Assembly: GCA_937881055.1 (NCBI GenBank)
Contig: CALGFJ010000311.1
Coordinates: forward strand, 1-47,237
Source: an uncultured Acidimicrobiaceae bacterium
GTDB taxonomy: Bacteria > Actinomycetota > Acidimicrobiia > Acidimicrobiales > RAAP-2
Direction: 5' to 3'
DNA length: 47,237 nucleotides
The first letter of the stretch is position 1. Every line of letters begins with the position of its first letter. The notes under the pieces were generated by a model. It had not been told where the DNA came from and did not search any database. It saw only the letters and a list, made by a program, of their open reading frames with translations. Positions 19,863 through 28,394 of the stretch are shown here, one piece after another. Both the position numbers and the translations under genes were made by a program.

Positions 19863-21236
19863 ATGAGTGAGCACAGCGTCGACAACATCTCGGCCATCAC
19901 CGTATTTCTCGCCGACGACAATTTGCTCGTTCGCGAAGGCGTGCGCGCACTCATCGATCGACAGAGTGACTTACAAATCGTCGGCGTGGCATCGGACTAC
20001 GACGAGACCGTCGCGGGGGCCACCGCGACCGCCCCCAACGTCCTGGTGACCGACATCCGCATGCCGCCGGCGTTCAACCGCGAAGGCATCGACGCGGCCA
20101 AGGAGGTGCGCAAGCGCCACCCCGGCACCGGGATCGTGATCCTCTCGCAGTACGACGACCCCGAATACGCCGTGGCCCTGCTCGCCGAAGGTTCGGCCGG
20201 CTACGGCTATCTGCTGAAGGACAACCTCGCGCAGGGCAACCAACTCATCGAAGCGATACGCATGGTCGCGACCGGGGGAACCGCACTCGACCCCACGATC
20301 GTCGAATCGTTGATGCGACCGGTCACGTCGAACAGCGAACTCTCGGACACCGAAGAGTCGCTCCTCGCGTTCGTCGCGGAAGGTAAGCCGATCAAGGCGA
20401 TCGCTGCTGCGAGGCGAATGACGCCCGAAGCGGTCGACGCCCAGGTCGAGGATCTCTTTCGAAAGCTCGCCGCCGAGGTGAGTGCCGGCCACCAGGGCGC
20501 GCTCGATCGCCTGCGTAATCTCCATCGCGCCATCGTTGACCGCGAGGAGCAGGGCGAGACGCTCTCACGATTGTTGCCGGGTGGCATCGCCGAGAAACTC
20601 CGTAAGGAGGGCAGACGGATCGGTGAAACCGAGCGGCTCAACGTCACGGTCATCATGAGCGACATCCGTTCGTATTCGACGATCGCCGAGCACGCCGACC
20701 CGAGCGAATTGGCCGGACAACTCAACACCCATCGCGCCGCGATGAATCGCGCCATTATTGGGGAAGGGGGAACGGTCATGCAATTCGTCGGCGACGCGGT
20801 GATGGCGGTCTTCGGTGCCCCGGTGCCCAGTGACGATCACGCCGATCGAGCCGTCGTCGCGGCCGCCAGCATGCACGCCCTGCAGAACGAGATCAACGTG
20901 ACCTGGGAAACGGAAGGACTGCCGGCCTTTGGTCTCGGCATCGGCCTTTCGACGGGCGAAGTCGCGGCCGCGCTTCTCGGTTCCGAAGAGCGACTCGAAT
21001 ACACGCTCGTCGGGGATACGGTCAACTTGACCCAGCGGCTCCAGCAGCTCGCGTCGGCCGGCGAGACGGTGATCTCCGAGCCCACCAAGAACGCGCTGTC
21101 ACTCGACATCGAGACCGTCGAGCTGGACGCCCAGTTGGTCAAGGGCCGTGATACTCCCGTGACCTCGTTCAAGATCCTCGCGCTCACCCGCAACGAACCA
21201 AGTTTCAATACATCAAGTGAAGGAGAAACTCCATGA
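19863..21236 (+). CDS. Response regulator (REC) - degenerate LuxR HTH - class III adenylate/guanylate cyclase fusion
   Basis: REC: VFLADDNLLVREG..VTDIRMPP..LSQYDDPEYA..YLLKD; middle LSDTEESLLAFVAEGKPIKAIAAARRMTPEAVDAQVEDLFRKL; cyclase: VTVIMSDIRSYSTIAE...MQFVGDAVMAVFGAP...LEYTLVGDTVNLTQRLQ. Confidence 0.9.
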   Translation: MSEHSVDNISAITVFLADDNLLVREGVRALIDRQSDLQIVGVASDYDETVAGATATAPNVLVTDIRMPPAFNREGIDAAKEVRKRHPGTGIVILSQYDDPEYAVALLAEGSAGYGYLLKDNLAQGNQLIEAIRMVATGGTALDPTIVESLMRPVTSNSELSDTEESLLAFVAEGKPIKAIAAARRMTPEAVDAQVEDLFRKLAAEVSAGHQGALDRLRNLHRAIVDREEQGETLSRLLPGGIAEKLRKEGRRIGETERLNVTVIMSDIRSYSTIAEHADPSELAGQLNTHRAAMNRAIIGEGGTVMQFVGDAVMAVFGAPVPSDDHADRAVVAAASMHALQNEINVTWETEGLPAFGLGIGLSTGEVAAALLGSEERLEYTLVGDTVNLTQRLQQLASAGETVISEPTKNALSLDIETVELDAQLVKGRDTPVTSFKILALTRNEPSFNTSSEGETP

Positions 21237-22000
21237 CCACCACCGAATCTGACGCGAGCCCACGAGAGGCATCGGCGTTACCGGCACTCGAAGTGCGCGG
21301 CGTGCGAAAGACCTTCGAGGCGGAACTCGCGCCCGTGCGGGCCCTGCGCGGTGTCGATCTCACGGTCGAACGAGGAACGTTCGTCGCCTTGATGGGACCA
21401 TCGGGATGCGGCAAGTCGACGTTGCTCAATCTGGTCGCCGGACTCGAAGAGGTTGACGAAGGTTCGATCAGCGTCGCCGGCGAGTCGATGTCCGAAGGAT
21501 CAGAAGACGATCACGCGTTGATTCGACGCAAGCACATCGGCATCGTCTTCCAGTTCTTCAACCTGCTCGAGGGCATGAGCGTGCTCGAAAACGTCGCGCT
21601 CCCGGCGATCATCGCCGGCCGCAATCGCAAGGCCGCCGAGTCGCGCGCGCGCGACCTGCTCGACCTCCTCGGCATCGCCGACAAGGCGTCCGAGATGCCG
21701 GGTGTCCTCTCGGGGGGCCAGCGACAGCGCCTCGCCATCGCGCGAGCACTCGCGAACGAGCCGACGCTTCTGCTGGCCGACGAACCGACCGGTGCGTTGG
21801 ACTCGGTCGGAGGACAAGAGGTCATCGAGTTGCTCAGCCGACTTCACGCGGCCGGCCAAACAATCATTCTGGTGACGCACGACGCGCAGGTCGCCAACGC
21901 CGCCGATACGGTGTTGCGAATGCGCGATGGTCGTATCGTGAGTGACGATGGCGCGGGCGACGGCGACTCCGACGCCGTGACAACGATCGGCACGCTCTGA
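21233..22000 (+). CDS. ABC transporter ATP-binding protein (MacB/LolD type)
   Basis: [59 protein letters not shown] overlaps cyclase stop (ATGA). Confidence 0.93.
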   Translation: MTTTESDASPREASALPALEVRGVRKTFEAELAPVRALRGVDLTVERGTFVALMGPSGCGKSTLLNLVAGLEEVDEGSISVAGESMSEGSEDDHALIRRKHIGIVFQFFNLLEGMSVLENVALPAIIAGRNRKAAESRARDLLDLLGIADKASEMPGVLSGGQRQRLAIARALANEPTLLLADEPTGALDSVGGQEVIELLSRLHAAGQTIILVTHDAQVANAADTVLRMRDGRIVSDDGAGDGDSDAVTTIGTL

Positions 22001-22011
22001 GCACCCGCGAC

Positions 22012-24126
22012 GTGGTGAGCACGGTGCGAACCCCCGGCTCGATGACGACACACCGAACGACGTCATCGCGAGATCGACTGGCCTCGGTCGGCGTCGCCCT
22101 CCTCGGCGTGATTGCCGCACTCGTTGCTCTCGTTGACGCACCGCACGCCGCCCAGGTCGTCCTTTGGAGCACGAGCGCGGTCGCGGTCGCGAGTTGGGCG
22201 GTCGCGGGCGTGGTCCTCGTGGGACGAACGCCTCGTCTCGGCTTCAACTGTTCGCTCGTCGCATTCGGCGGCGGTCTGGTGATACTCGTGATGCGCGTCG
22301 GTGACCACCACGGACTCGGCGTCGACAATGCAACACGGCGACTCGCCGACGTGCTCGCCCTTCTCACGATGGCGGTCATCGTCCAGGTCGTACTTTCCTT
22401 GCCCGACGGAGTACTCAAGACCAGGGGTCGTCAACTCGGCGCCGCCGCGTGGTACGGCGTCGCCATCGCCTTATGCGTGTACTACGTCGCCGGCGCGAAG
22501 GCGCTCACACCGTGGCCCCTCGCACTTGGTTGGTGCGTCGCTCTCGGCTCAGCGTTGCCGGCTCTGCGGGGTCGATACGTTGACGCCTCTGCGCGTTCTC
22601 GTCAGCTGGTCCAATCACTCGTCGGAGGTTCGGCGCTGTCACTCACTGTGGTCGTCGTCCTCATCACGCTTCACTCGCTGGTCGACTGGCCCGTTCATGT
22701 CGGTGCGCCACTCATCGCCCTTTCGTGCCTGGTGCCGCTCGGGCTCGCGGTCGGAGCGTCAAACGCCGCGTCGCACGCCGACCGGGTCTTGGTACACCTC
22801 ATCACGACGTTGGGCACGGTCGCGATCGTGGCCGGTGCGTACCTGCTCGCGGTACGCGGGTTCGACAAGGCGCCGGCGACGCACGCCGACCGCAACCTCC
22901 TGTGGTGGGCCATGGCGGCAGCCGCCGTCGCGGCCATTGCCCAGTTGGCGCTCCGAGGTCGCTTCTCGCGGATCGCCACCAGCTTCACCTACGGGGCGCG
23001 CGAGGCCCCTGACGAGGTAGTTCGCTCATTCGGTACTCGCATGACCCGGGCGATCCCCATGGACGAGTTACTACTGCAACTCGTCGAATCGCTCCGCAAG
23101 ACGCTGACGCTCGCGTCGGCCGAGATCTTCACGGGCAACGGTGAGGTGCTGGACCTCGTGGTGTCGGTCCCCGACCGACCGACTCGATCGCTTCACGTGA
23201 CGCGCGACGAACGACAGGTGATTTCGCGCGCCGGGGTGTCCGGGAACGCGTGGGCCTCGGTCTGGTTACCCTCGATTGCCACGAGCGACGCCGTTGGTCC
23301 CATGCGCGTCGCGCCCATCAGCCACGCGGGAGAACTCCTCGGCATCATCGTGGTCTCGAAGGTCGAAGGCGCCGTGGCGTTTCGTGAAGATGATGATCGG
23401 GTGCTCGCCGACCTCGCCCGACAAGTCGGACTCGCCCTTCATAACGCGCAGCTCGACACGGCACTTCAGAGTTCGATGGATGAACTTCGTCGCCAGGCCG
23501 ACGAACTGCGCGCCTCGAGAGCCCGCGTCGTCGCGAGTGGCGACGCGGAACGTCGACGCGTGGAGCGCAACCTGCATGACGGCGCCCAACAACATCTCGT
23601 CGCCTTGGCCGTGAACCTACGACTCACGAAGGACGTCGTCGCCGAGGACCCGGAGATGGCCGCGCAAATGCTCGACGAACTAGGTCAAGCGGTACAAGAA
23701 ACGATTCGCGAACTACGTGAACTCGCCCACGGCATCTATCCGCCACTCCTCGTCGACAGCGGACTGGGAGAGGCCCTGAAGGCAGTGGTAAACCGATCGC
23801 CGCTCGACATTGAGTTGAACACCGAAGGAATTGGCCGCTACGGCGGCGACGTCGAAGCAGCCGTCTACTTCTGCTGTCTCGAGGCCCTTCAAAACGCCGG
23901 TAAGCACGCCGCGTCGGCGCACGTGGTCGTTCGCGTGTGGGAGGAGTCGGGCAGTCTCCTCTTCGAAGTGCGCGACGACGGACCGGGCTTCGACGTGCGG
24001 ACCGCGCAGCGGGGCCACGGCTACGTCAACATGATGGACCGACTCGGTGCTATCGGTGGCGCGGTGCGCTGGGAATCCGAGATCGGGCACGGCACCGCGA
24101 TTCGCGGTTCGTTGCCGCTGGACTAA
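22012..24126 (+). CDS. NarX/LiaS-type sensor histidine kinase with N-terminal TM region and GAF-like domain
   Basis: DAERRRVERNLHDGAQQHLVALAVNLRL (HisKA_3), CLEALQNAGKHA, VRDDGPGFD (HATPase). Confidence 0.9.
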   Translation: MVSTVRTPGSMTTHRTTSSRDRLASVGVALLGVIAALVALVDAPHAAQVVLWSTSAVAVASWAVAGVVLVGRTPRLGFNCSLVAFGGGLVILVMRVGDHHGLGVDNATRRLADVLALLTMAVIVQVVLSLPDGVLKTRGRQLGAAAWYGVAIALCVYYVAGAKALTPWPLALGWCVALGSALPALRGRYVDASARSRQLVQSLVGGSALSLTVVVVLITLHSLVDWPVHVGAPLIALSCLVPLGLAVGASNAASHADRVLVHLITTLGTVAIVAGAYLLAVRGFDKAPATHADRNLLWWAMAAAAVAAIAQLALRGRFSRIATSFTYGAREAPDEVVRSFGTRMTRAIPMDELLLQLVESLRKTLTLASAEIFTGNGEVLDLVVSVPDRPTRSLHVTRDERQVISRAGVSGNAWASVWLPSIATSDAVGPMRVAPISHAGELLGIIVVSKVEGAVAFREDDDRVLADLARQVGLALHNAQLDTALQSSMDELRRQADELRASRARVVASGDAERRRVERNLHDGAQQHLVALAVNLRLTKDVVAEDPEMAAQMLDELGQAVQETIRELRELAHGIYPPLLVDSGLGEALKAVVNRSPLDIELNTEGIGRYGGDVEAAVYFCCLEALQNAGKHAASAHVVVRVWEESGSLLFEVRDDGPGFDVRTAQRGHGYVNMMDRLGAIGGAVRWESEIGHGTAIRGSLPLD

Positions 24127-24127
24127 A

Positions 24128-24517
24128 TCACGTCGCGAACGCGACCTCGTTGCGCTGGTCCCAGAGACGTCGCAACGTCGTCGCGCCGAGTTGCTCCTTG
24201 TGCACGTAGGCGCGGGCCCCACTCGCCGTGGCGTCGGGCGGCAGGTCGCTGATGTCATACGTCGAACAGAGGATGACGAACGTCTCCGGGAGCTCTGCGA
24301 CAATGCGACGCGTCGCTTCGATGCCACCCATCTCGGGCATGTTGATATCCATCAGCACGACATCGGGATGAACCTCTTCCGCGAGTTCGAGAGCCTTCAC
24401 CCCGTTCTCCGCTTCGCCCGCGAGCGAGAAGCCCTCGGACCTGCGTATGACAGCGCGCGCGGCCATTCGAAAAGGTGCTTGGTCGTCCACGACGATGACA
24501 GAGAGGGGCTCTTCCAT
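24128..24517 (-). CDS. Single-domain (REC-only) response regulator
   Basis: VIVVDDQAPFRMAAR..DVVLMDINMPEMGGIEATRRI..AYVHKEQ; no output domain (129 aa). Confidence 0.88.
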   Translation of the reverse strand: MEEPLSVIVVDDQAPFRMAARAVIRRSEGFSLAGEAENGVKALELAEEVHPDVVLMDINMPEMGGIEATRRIVAELPETFVILCSTYDISDLPPDATASGARAYVHKEQLGATTLRRLWDQRNEVAFAT

Positions 24518-24581
24518 GTGTAAAGTATCTCACTTCGGCGTTCCCATAGGTAGTGAGGTGCCTTCCACGAAGGGGGTGTGG

Positions 24582-25331
24582 TTAACCTCCCGCGCTCTCC
24601 CCTAAATAGACGAGTACGGCCTTCACACGGCGATTCAAATCGTGTTCTTCGGATAGGCCGAACTTGGCGAAAATTGAATTCGAATGCTTCTCGACGGCCC
24701 GCTCCGAGACACCGAGACTCTTAGCGATCGCTCCATTGGACTTACCCTGGGCCATCTCGCTCAATATCTCGGTCTCGCGCGGCGTCAACCAATCGAGGTC
24801 ACTCTTCGGCCGATGTGAGCGCGCCTTCACGAGTTCATCGACGACCAACGGATCGATGACCGAACCACCTTCGGCGACAACTCTTATAGCGCGCGACAAT
24901 TCACTCGCTCCGGCCACTCGTTCTTTGAGCAAATACGCGCGGCCGGCCGAACCGTCCTCGAGAAGAGCCAGCGCGTACGCCGGTGCGGTGTACTGACTCA
25001 GCACGACGACACCAACGTTCGGGCGGTTCTCGCGCAACCACGCGGCGGCCCGAATTCCCTCATCGGTGCCGGTAGGCGGCATACGGATATCCGTGACGAC
25101 GACGTCCGGTTCGCACGTCGTGATCAGTTCGATCAATTCGGGATAGTCGCTGCCGACACCCACCAATTCGAAGTAATCGTCACTACTTATCAGACGGGTG
25201 ATGCCCTCGCGCAAGAGCGCGTTGTCCTCGGCCAAGACCACCCGGATAGTCACGAACAGAACGTACCATCGAAGCCCGACCGCATGGATGGTCGTTGACC
25301 GAGTGTCGACAGGTGAGTTGATGAACACCAC
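24582..25331 (-). CDS. NarL/FixJ-family response regulator with LuxR HTH
   Basis: VVLAEDNALLREGITRLI..VVTDIRMPP..LTPRETEILSEMAQGKSNGAIAKSLGVSERAVEKHSNSIFAKFGL. Confidence 0.92.
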   Translation of the reverse strand: MVFINSPVDTRSTTIHAVGLRWYVLFVTIRVVLAEDNALLREGITRLISSDDYFELVGVGSDYPELIELITTCEPDVVVTDIRMPPTGTDEGIRAAAWLRENRPNVGVVVLSQYTAPAYALALLEDGSAGRAYLLKERVAGASELSRAIRVVAEGGSVIDPLVVDELVKARSHRPKSDLDWLTPRETEILSEMAQGKSNGAIAKSLGVSERAVEKHSNSIFAKFGLSEEHDLNRRVKAVLVYLGESAGG

Positions 25332-25347
25332 GGAACCGATCGGTGCT

Positions 25348-27771
25348 CTAGTCCTCTCTAAGCGCCTCGGCCGGACGAACCCGTACCGCGAGGAGAGCGG
25401 GACCTAACGCGAGTGCGACGCCGCCCAGCGCAATGACGCTGCACACGGCGAGGATCAACGCGACGGGAATCACCTCAACGGGCACGGCCCCAAGGTGTGT
25501 GGCGAAGAGACGCCACACCGCCCGACCGGCAACGATTCCCACCGGTACGCCAATCACAAGGCCGACAGCGACGACGGTCAACGCCTGCCAGCACGTCGCC
25601 ACCAATACCTGACGCCGTACGAATCCCAAGACCTTCAAAAGTGCAACCTGACGGCGCCGTCGTGCGACGCTGACGAAGAGAAGGTGCGCGAGCGTTGCGG
25701 CACCGAAGAGGGCCAGAGTAATGCCGAGCAGAAGGGGGAAGTCCACGGCCTGGCCAAAATTGGCGAGGTTCACGGGTACCGACAACACGTTCACCTCTTG
25801 GGAGAACTCGCGCTGCAGCCGCCGCAGCTCGGCGTGACCCGCCGTGCCAGGTGCGATCCCGACGGCCATTCCCAATCCCGAAATCGTCTTGACCAGCCCC
25901 TGCTCACACGTGGACTCACTAGGGCTGCCCGCGCACGCGAGGGACAGCGCCGCGTGGAACGAAATCACCGCTCCGGTGCCAAGTCCCCCGCTGCTGAAGG
26001 TTGGCGGAAGGACCACCGTCCCGACCACCCGAAAGACGCGCAGATGCTTCTTTCCACTCTTATTGACTAATCCAATTCTGACGCTCGATCCGACGTGCAG
26101 TTTCGCTTGGGCCATCGTCGTCGAACCGAGCACGATCTGCGATTCGCCGTGTGGCGCATGGCCGTTGACGAGTGAGAACGCCATGGGGCCCTTGGCGACA
26201 TTGACGAAAGTTCCCTCAACCGGAACGGTCCCGACATCCAGATACTTGCCCGTAAAGCCCCAAGTGATCTTGGTGACCGCGGGGTCGGTCTTCATTGTCG
26301 CCAGGGCCGTTTTCACTTGTGGTGCCGTCATGTTGCCCAAGTCCAGCTGCCAGTTCTGACCGTAGAGCGGTGGTGTCGTGACGAGATGCGTGAGGCTAGC
26401 GCCAAAGACCGATGTCGCCACCAGAGCGACCACGGCCACCGTGGCTCCGACTAGCGCCGTCACCACCGGGACGCTGGTACGTCCTCTCCCTCGATCGAGC
26501 GCGTTTCGCACCCCGACCACCATGCTCGCTGGCGCCCCCGCCCGTGCCACCAGTGTCGCCGCGGACACGCTATGCCCAGCGGGCGGTTCGTGCGTGTTCT
26601 GAGCGCTGCGGCTCTGCGCTGCGCGCGACGACGGCACGACGGCCAACGCGATGACCGTGGCCACGACGATCAAAACACCCACCCCGAACAACACCGAGCT
26701 GAACACGAAACCGAGACTCGAGGAGGCCGCCCTCGCCTCTCCGACCGGCGTCAGATCAGAGAGCGCGTAGGCGAGAGTCACACTTCCGATCGCGCCCGCG
26801 ATCCCAATCGCCCCGGCCCGCATCAAACCCAGTCCCCACAGTTGGCGAGGTCGAAGTCCCAGGGCGGCGAGCGTTGGATACGATTCACGCTCAACGAGAC
26901 TTTGTCGCGACAATGCCTGGCCAATTAGTGCCAGTCCGGCGAGTATCGCGAACAGAACGAAGAACCACCATCCCGTCGCCTGAGGCTGGATCGATTGGCC
27001 CACGGAAGCCAGCGAAGTGTCCAGATTTTGGACGTAGACAAATCCGTGTCCCTGGTGATGGTTGACATAAGGCTGAAATGCCGGCATGTCGTTTTGGCCA
27101 TGACGAAGTCGCACCTCGAAGATTTTGAGTCGTACAACGGACTGTCCAATACTCTGGTCAAACGCGCGACTCGTAAAGAGGGAGTAGCTCGGGGTGCTCG
27201 AAGGAAAGTCGTTCTCGCTGGCTTCGATTCCCACCACGCGAAATTGCACTACGGGTCCGTGTGGAGCGAAGTAGTTGTTGCTCACGATCCACTCGTGGCG
27301 CTGGCTCAACTTGTAGAGCGGTACGGACACGATCGAGCCAATCTGCAGGCCAAACTGTTGTTGCATCGAGAAACCGACAAGTGCGTCGTGCACTCGAGTG
27401 GGAAAGCGACCTGACAAGAGTTTTATGGTCGTGCTTTGGTGCGAAGTCGGCAGGCCCTCGACGTTGAGATCCTGATTCGGAATGAACTGCCCGCGCGTCG
27501 TGCCGTTGCCATTGCCGTAATAAAAGTCGGACGTCACCTTTGACACGTACGGTAGATTGAAGTACTCCTTGGCGAGTTTCGACGATGAAAAGATCTCCGC
27601 GTCGTATCCGTAACGCTGGGTGAAACTCGCAAACGCCGATGACGTCCTTTGGGCCGTCGACGCGCCCGCCAGGACGGTGCCGCCGATGAGGGTCACCAAT
27701 AGTGAGAGAGCCAACCACGAGGTCCAACGCCGATGGAACTCGGCGCGAAACACGACCAAGATTGAGCGCAC
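25348..27771 (-). CDS. FtsX-like ABC transporter permease, 807 aa
   Basis: SWLALSLLVTLIGGTVLAGASTAQRTSSAFASF; C-terminal LAHLLFVSVARRRRQVALLKVLGFVRRQVLVATCWQALTVVAVGLVIGVPVGIVAGRAVWRLFATHLGAVP. Confidence 0.88.
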   Translation of the reverse strand: MRSILVVFRAEFHRRWTSWLALSLLVTLIGGTVLAGASTAQRTSSAFASFTQRYGYDAEIFSSSKLAKEYFNLPYVSKVTSDFYYGNGNGTTRGQFIPNQDLNVEGLPTSHQSTTIKLLSGRFPTRVHDALVGFSMQQQFGLQIGSIVSVPLYKLSQRHEWIVSNNYFAPHGPVVQFRVVGIEASENDFPSSTPSYSLFTSRAFDQSIGQSVVRLKIFEVRLRHGQNDMPAFQPYVNHHQGHGFVYVQNLDTSLASVGQSIQPQATGWWFFVLFAILAGLALIGQALSRQSLVERESYPTLAALGLRPRQLWGLGLMRAGAIGIAGAIGSVTLAYALSDLTPVGEARAASSSLGFVFSSVLFGVGVLIVVATVIALAVVPSSRAAQSRSAQNTHEPPAGHSVSAATLVARAGAPASMVVGVRNALDRGRGRTSVPVVTALVGATVAVVALVATSVFGASLTHLVTTPPLYGQNWQLDLGNMTAPQVKTALATMKTDPAVTKITWGFTGKYLDVGTVPVEGTFVNVAKGPMAFSLVNGHAPHGESQIVLGSTTMAQAKLHVGSSVRIGLVNKSGKKHLRVFRVVGTVVLPPTFSSGGLGTGAVISFHAALSLACAGSPSESTCEQGLVKTISGLGMAVGIAPGTAGHAELRRLQREFSQEVNVLSVPVNLANFGQAVDFPLLLGITLALFGAATLAHLLFVSVARRRRQVALLKVLGFVRRQVLVATCWQALTVVAVGLVIGVPVGIVAGRAVWRLFATHLGAVPVEVIPVALILAVCSVIALGGVALALGPALLAVRVRPAEALRED

Positions 27772-27916
27772 GGTCCTCCCCCAAAATTAGGTCTCAGTAT
27801 GCCCGCGAACGTCGCGACGTGAAATGGTGTCAGCCCCTGAGACAACGTCGTACTACCACCCACGACGTACCAACGGGTCCGGCACCGGTGACCGCAGCGA
27901 TACGATGGACGCCTAC

Positions 27917-27990
27917 GCGGGCGTAGTTCAGCGGCAGAACATCAGCTTCCCAAGCTGAGAACGCGAGTTCGATTCTCGTCGCCCGCTCCA
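27917..27990 (+). tRNA. tRNA-Gly (anticodon CCC), CCA encoded
   Basis: Acceptor GCGGGCG/CGCCCGC, anticodon arm TCAGC-TTCCCAA-GCTGA, T-arm GCGAG-TTCGATT-CTCGT, discriminator T, CCA. Confidence 0.95.
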
Positions 27991-28031
27991 ACGTGTTTGG
28001 TCAAAAAACACTTATTTGCAAGGCATTGAAG

Positions 28032-28061
28032 GTGACCAATAGTGACCGCGGGTGACCGCAA
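28032..28061. repeat. Three tandem 10-bp units GTGACCNNNN
   Basis: GTGACCAATA GTGACCGCGG GTGACCGCAA at 28032, 28042, 28052; starts 42 bp after tRNA-Gly. Confidence 0.7.
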
Positions 28062-28394
28062 ATGCCCGTGGCTCTGGGCCGTCAACCAACACCTCGAGCG
28101 AACTTCGTATCGGGTTTCGTAATTAGTTCCATATAGCGTCCCCTTGGTTATCAACTTTGTTCTTCTGTAAACATTGGAAGGAGCCCGCAGGTGGAGCGAT
28201 CTTGAGCTCTTCTATCGAGATGTGCCAAGTGGCGGCGCCCCGGGATCGACCGCAACGTAGCCGTTATTGACGTCGTTGACGAAACCGGAAAACTGCAGGC
28301 TTGAGGGAGTGAACGCACTCGCACGGAATTGCCCTACGCCGATTCGCACTGTGGTTGCGGCATTGTGTTCTCAGGCCTGCGGGGCAACCTTCAC

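Noticed and set aside
27942-28154. 70-aa minus ORF ending GAGDENRTRVLSLGS
   Set aside because: It is antisense to tRNA-Gly; the ENRTRVLSLGS tail is just the reverse complement of the tRNA and is a well-known annotation artefact.
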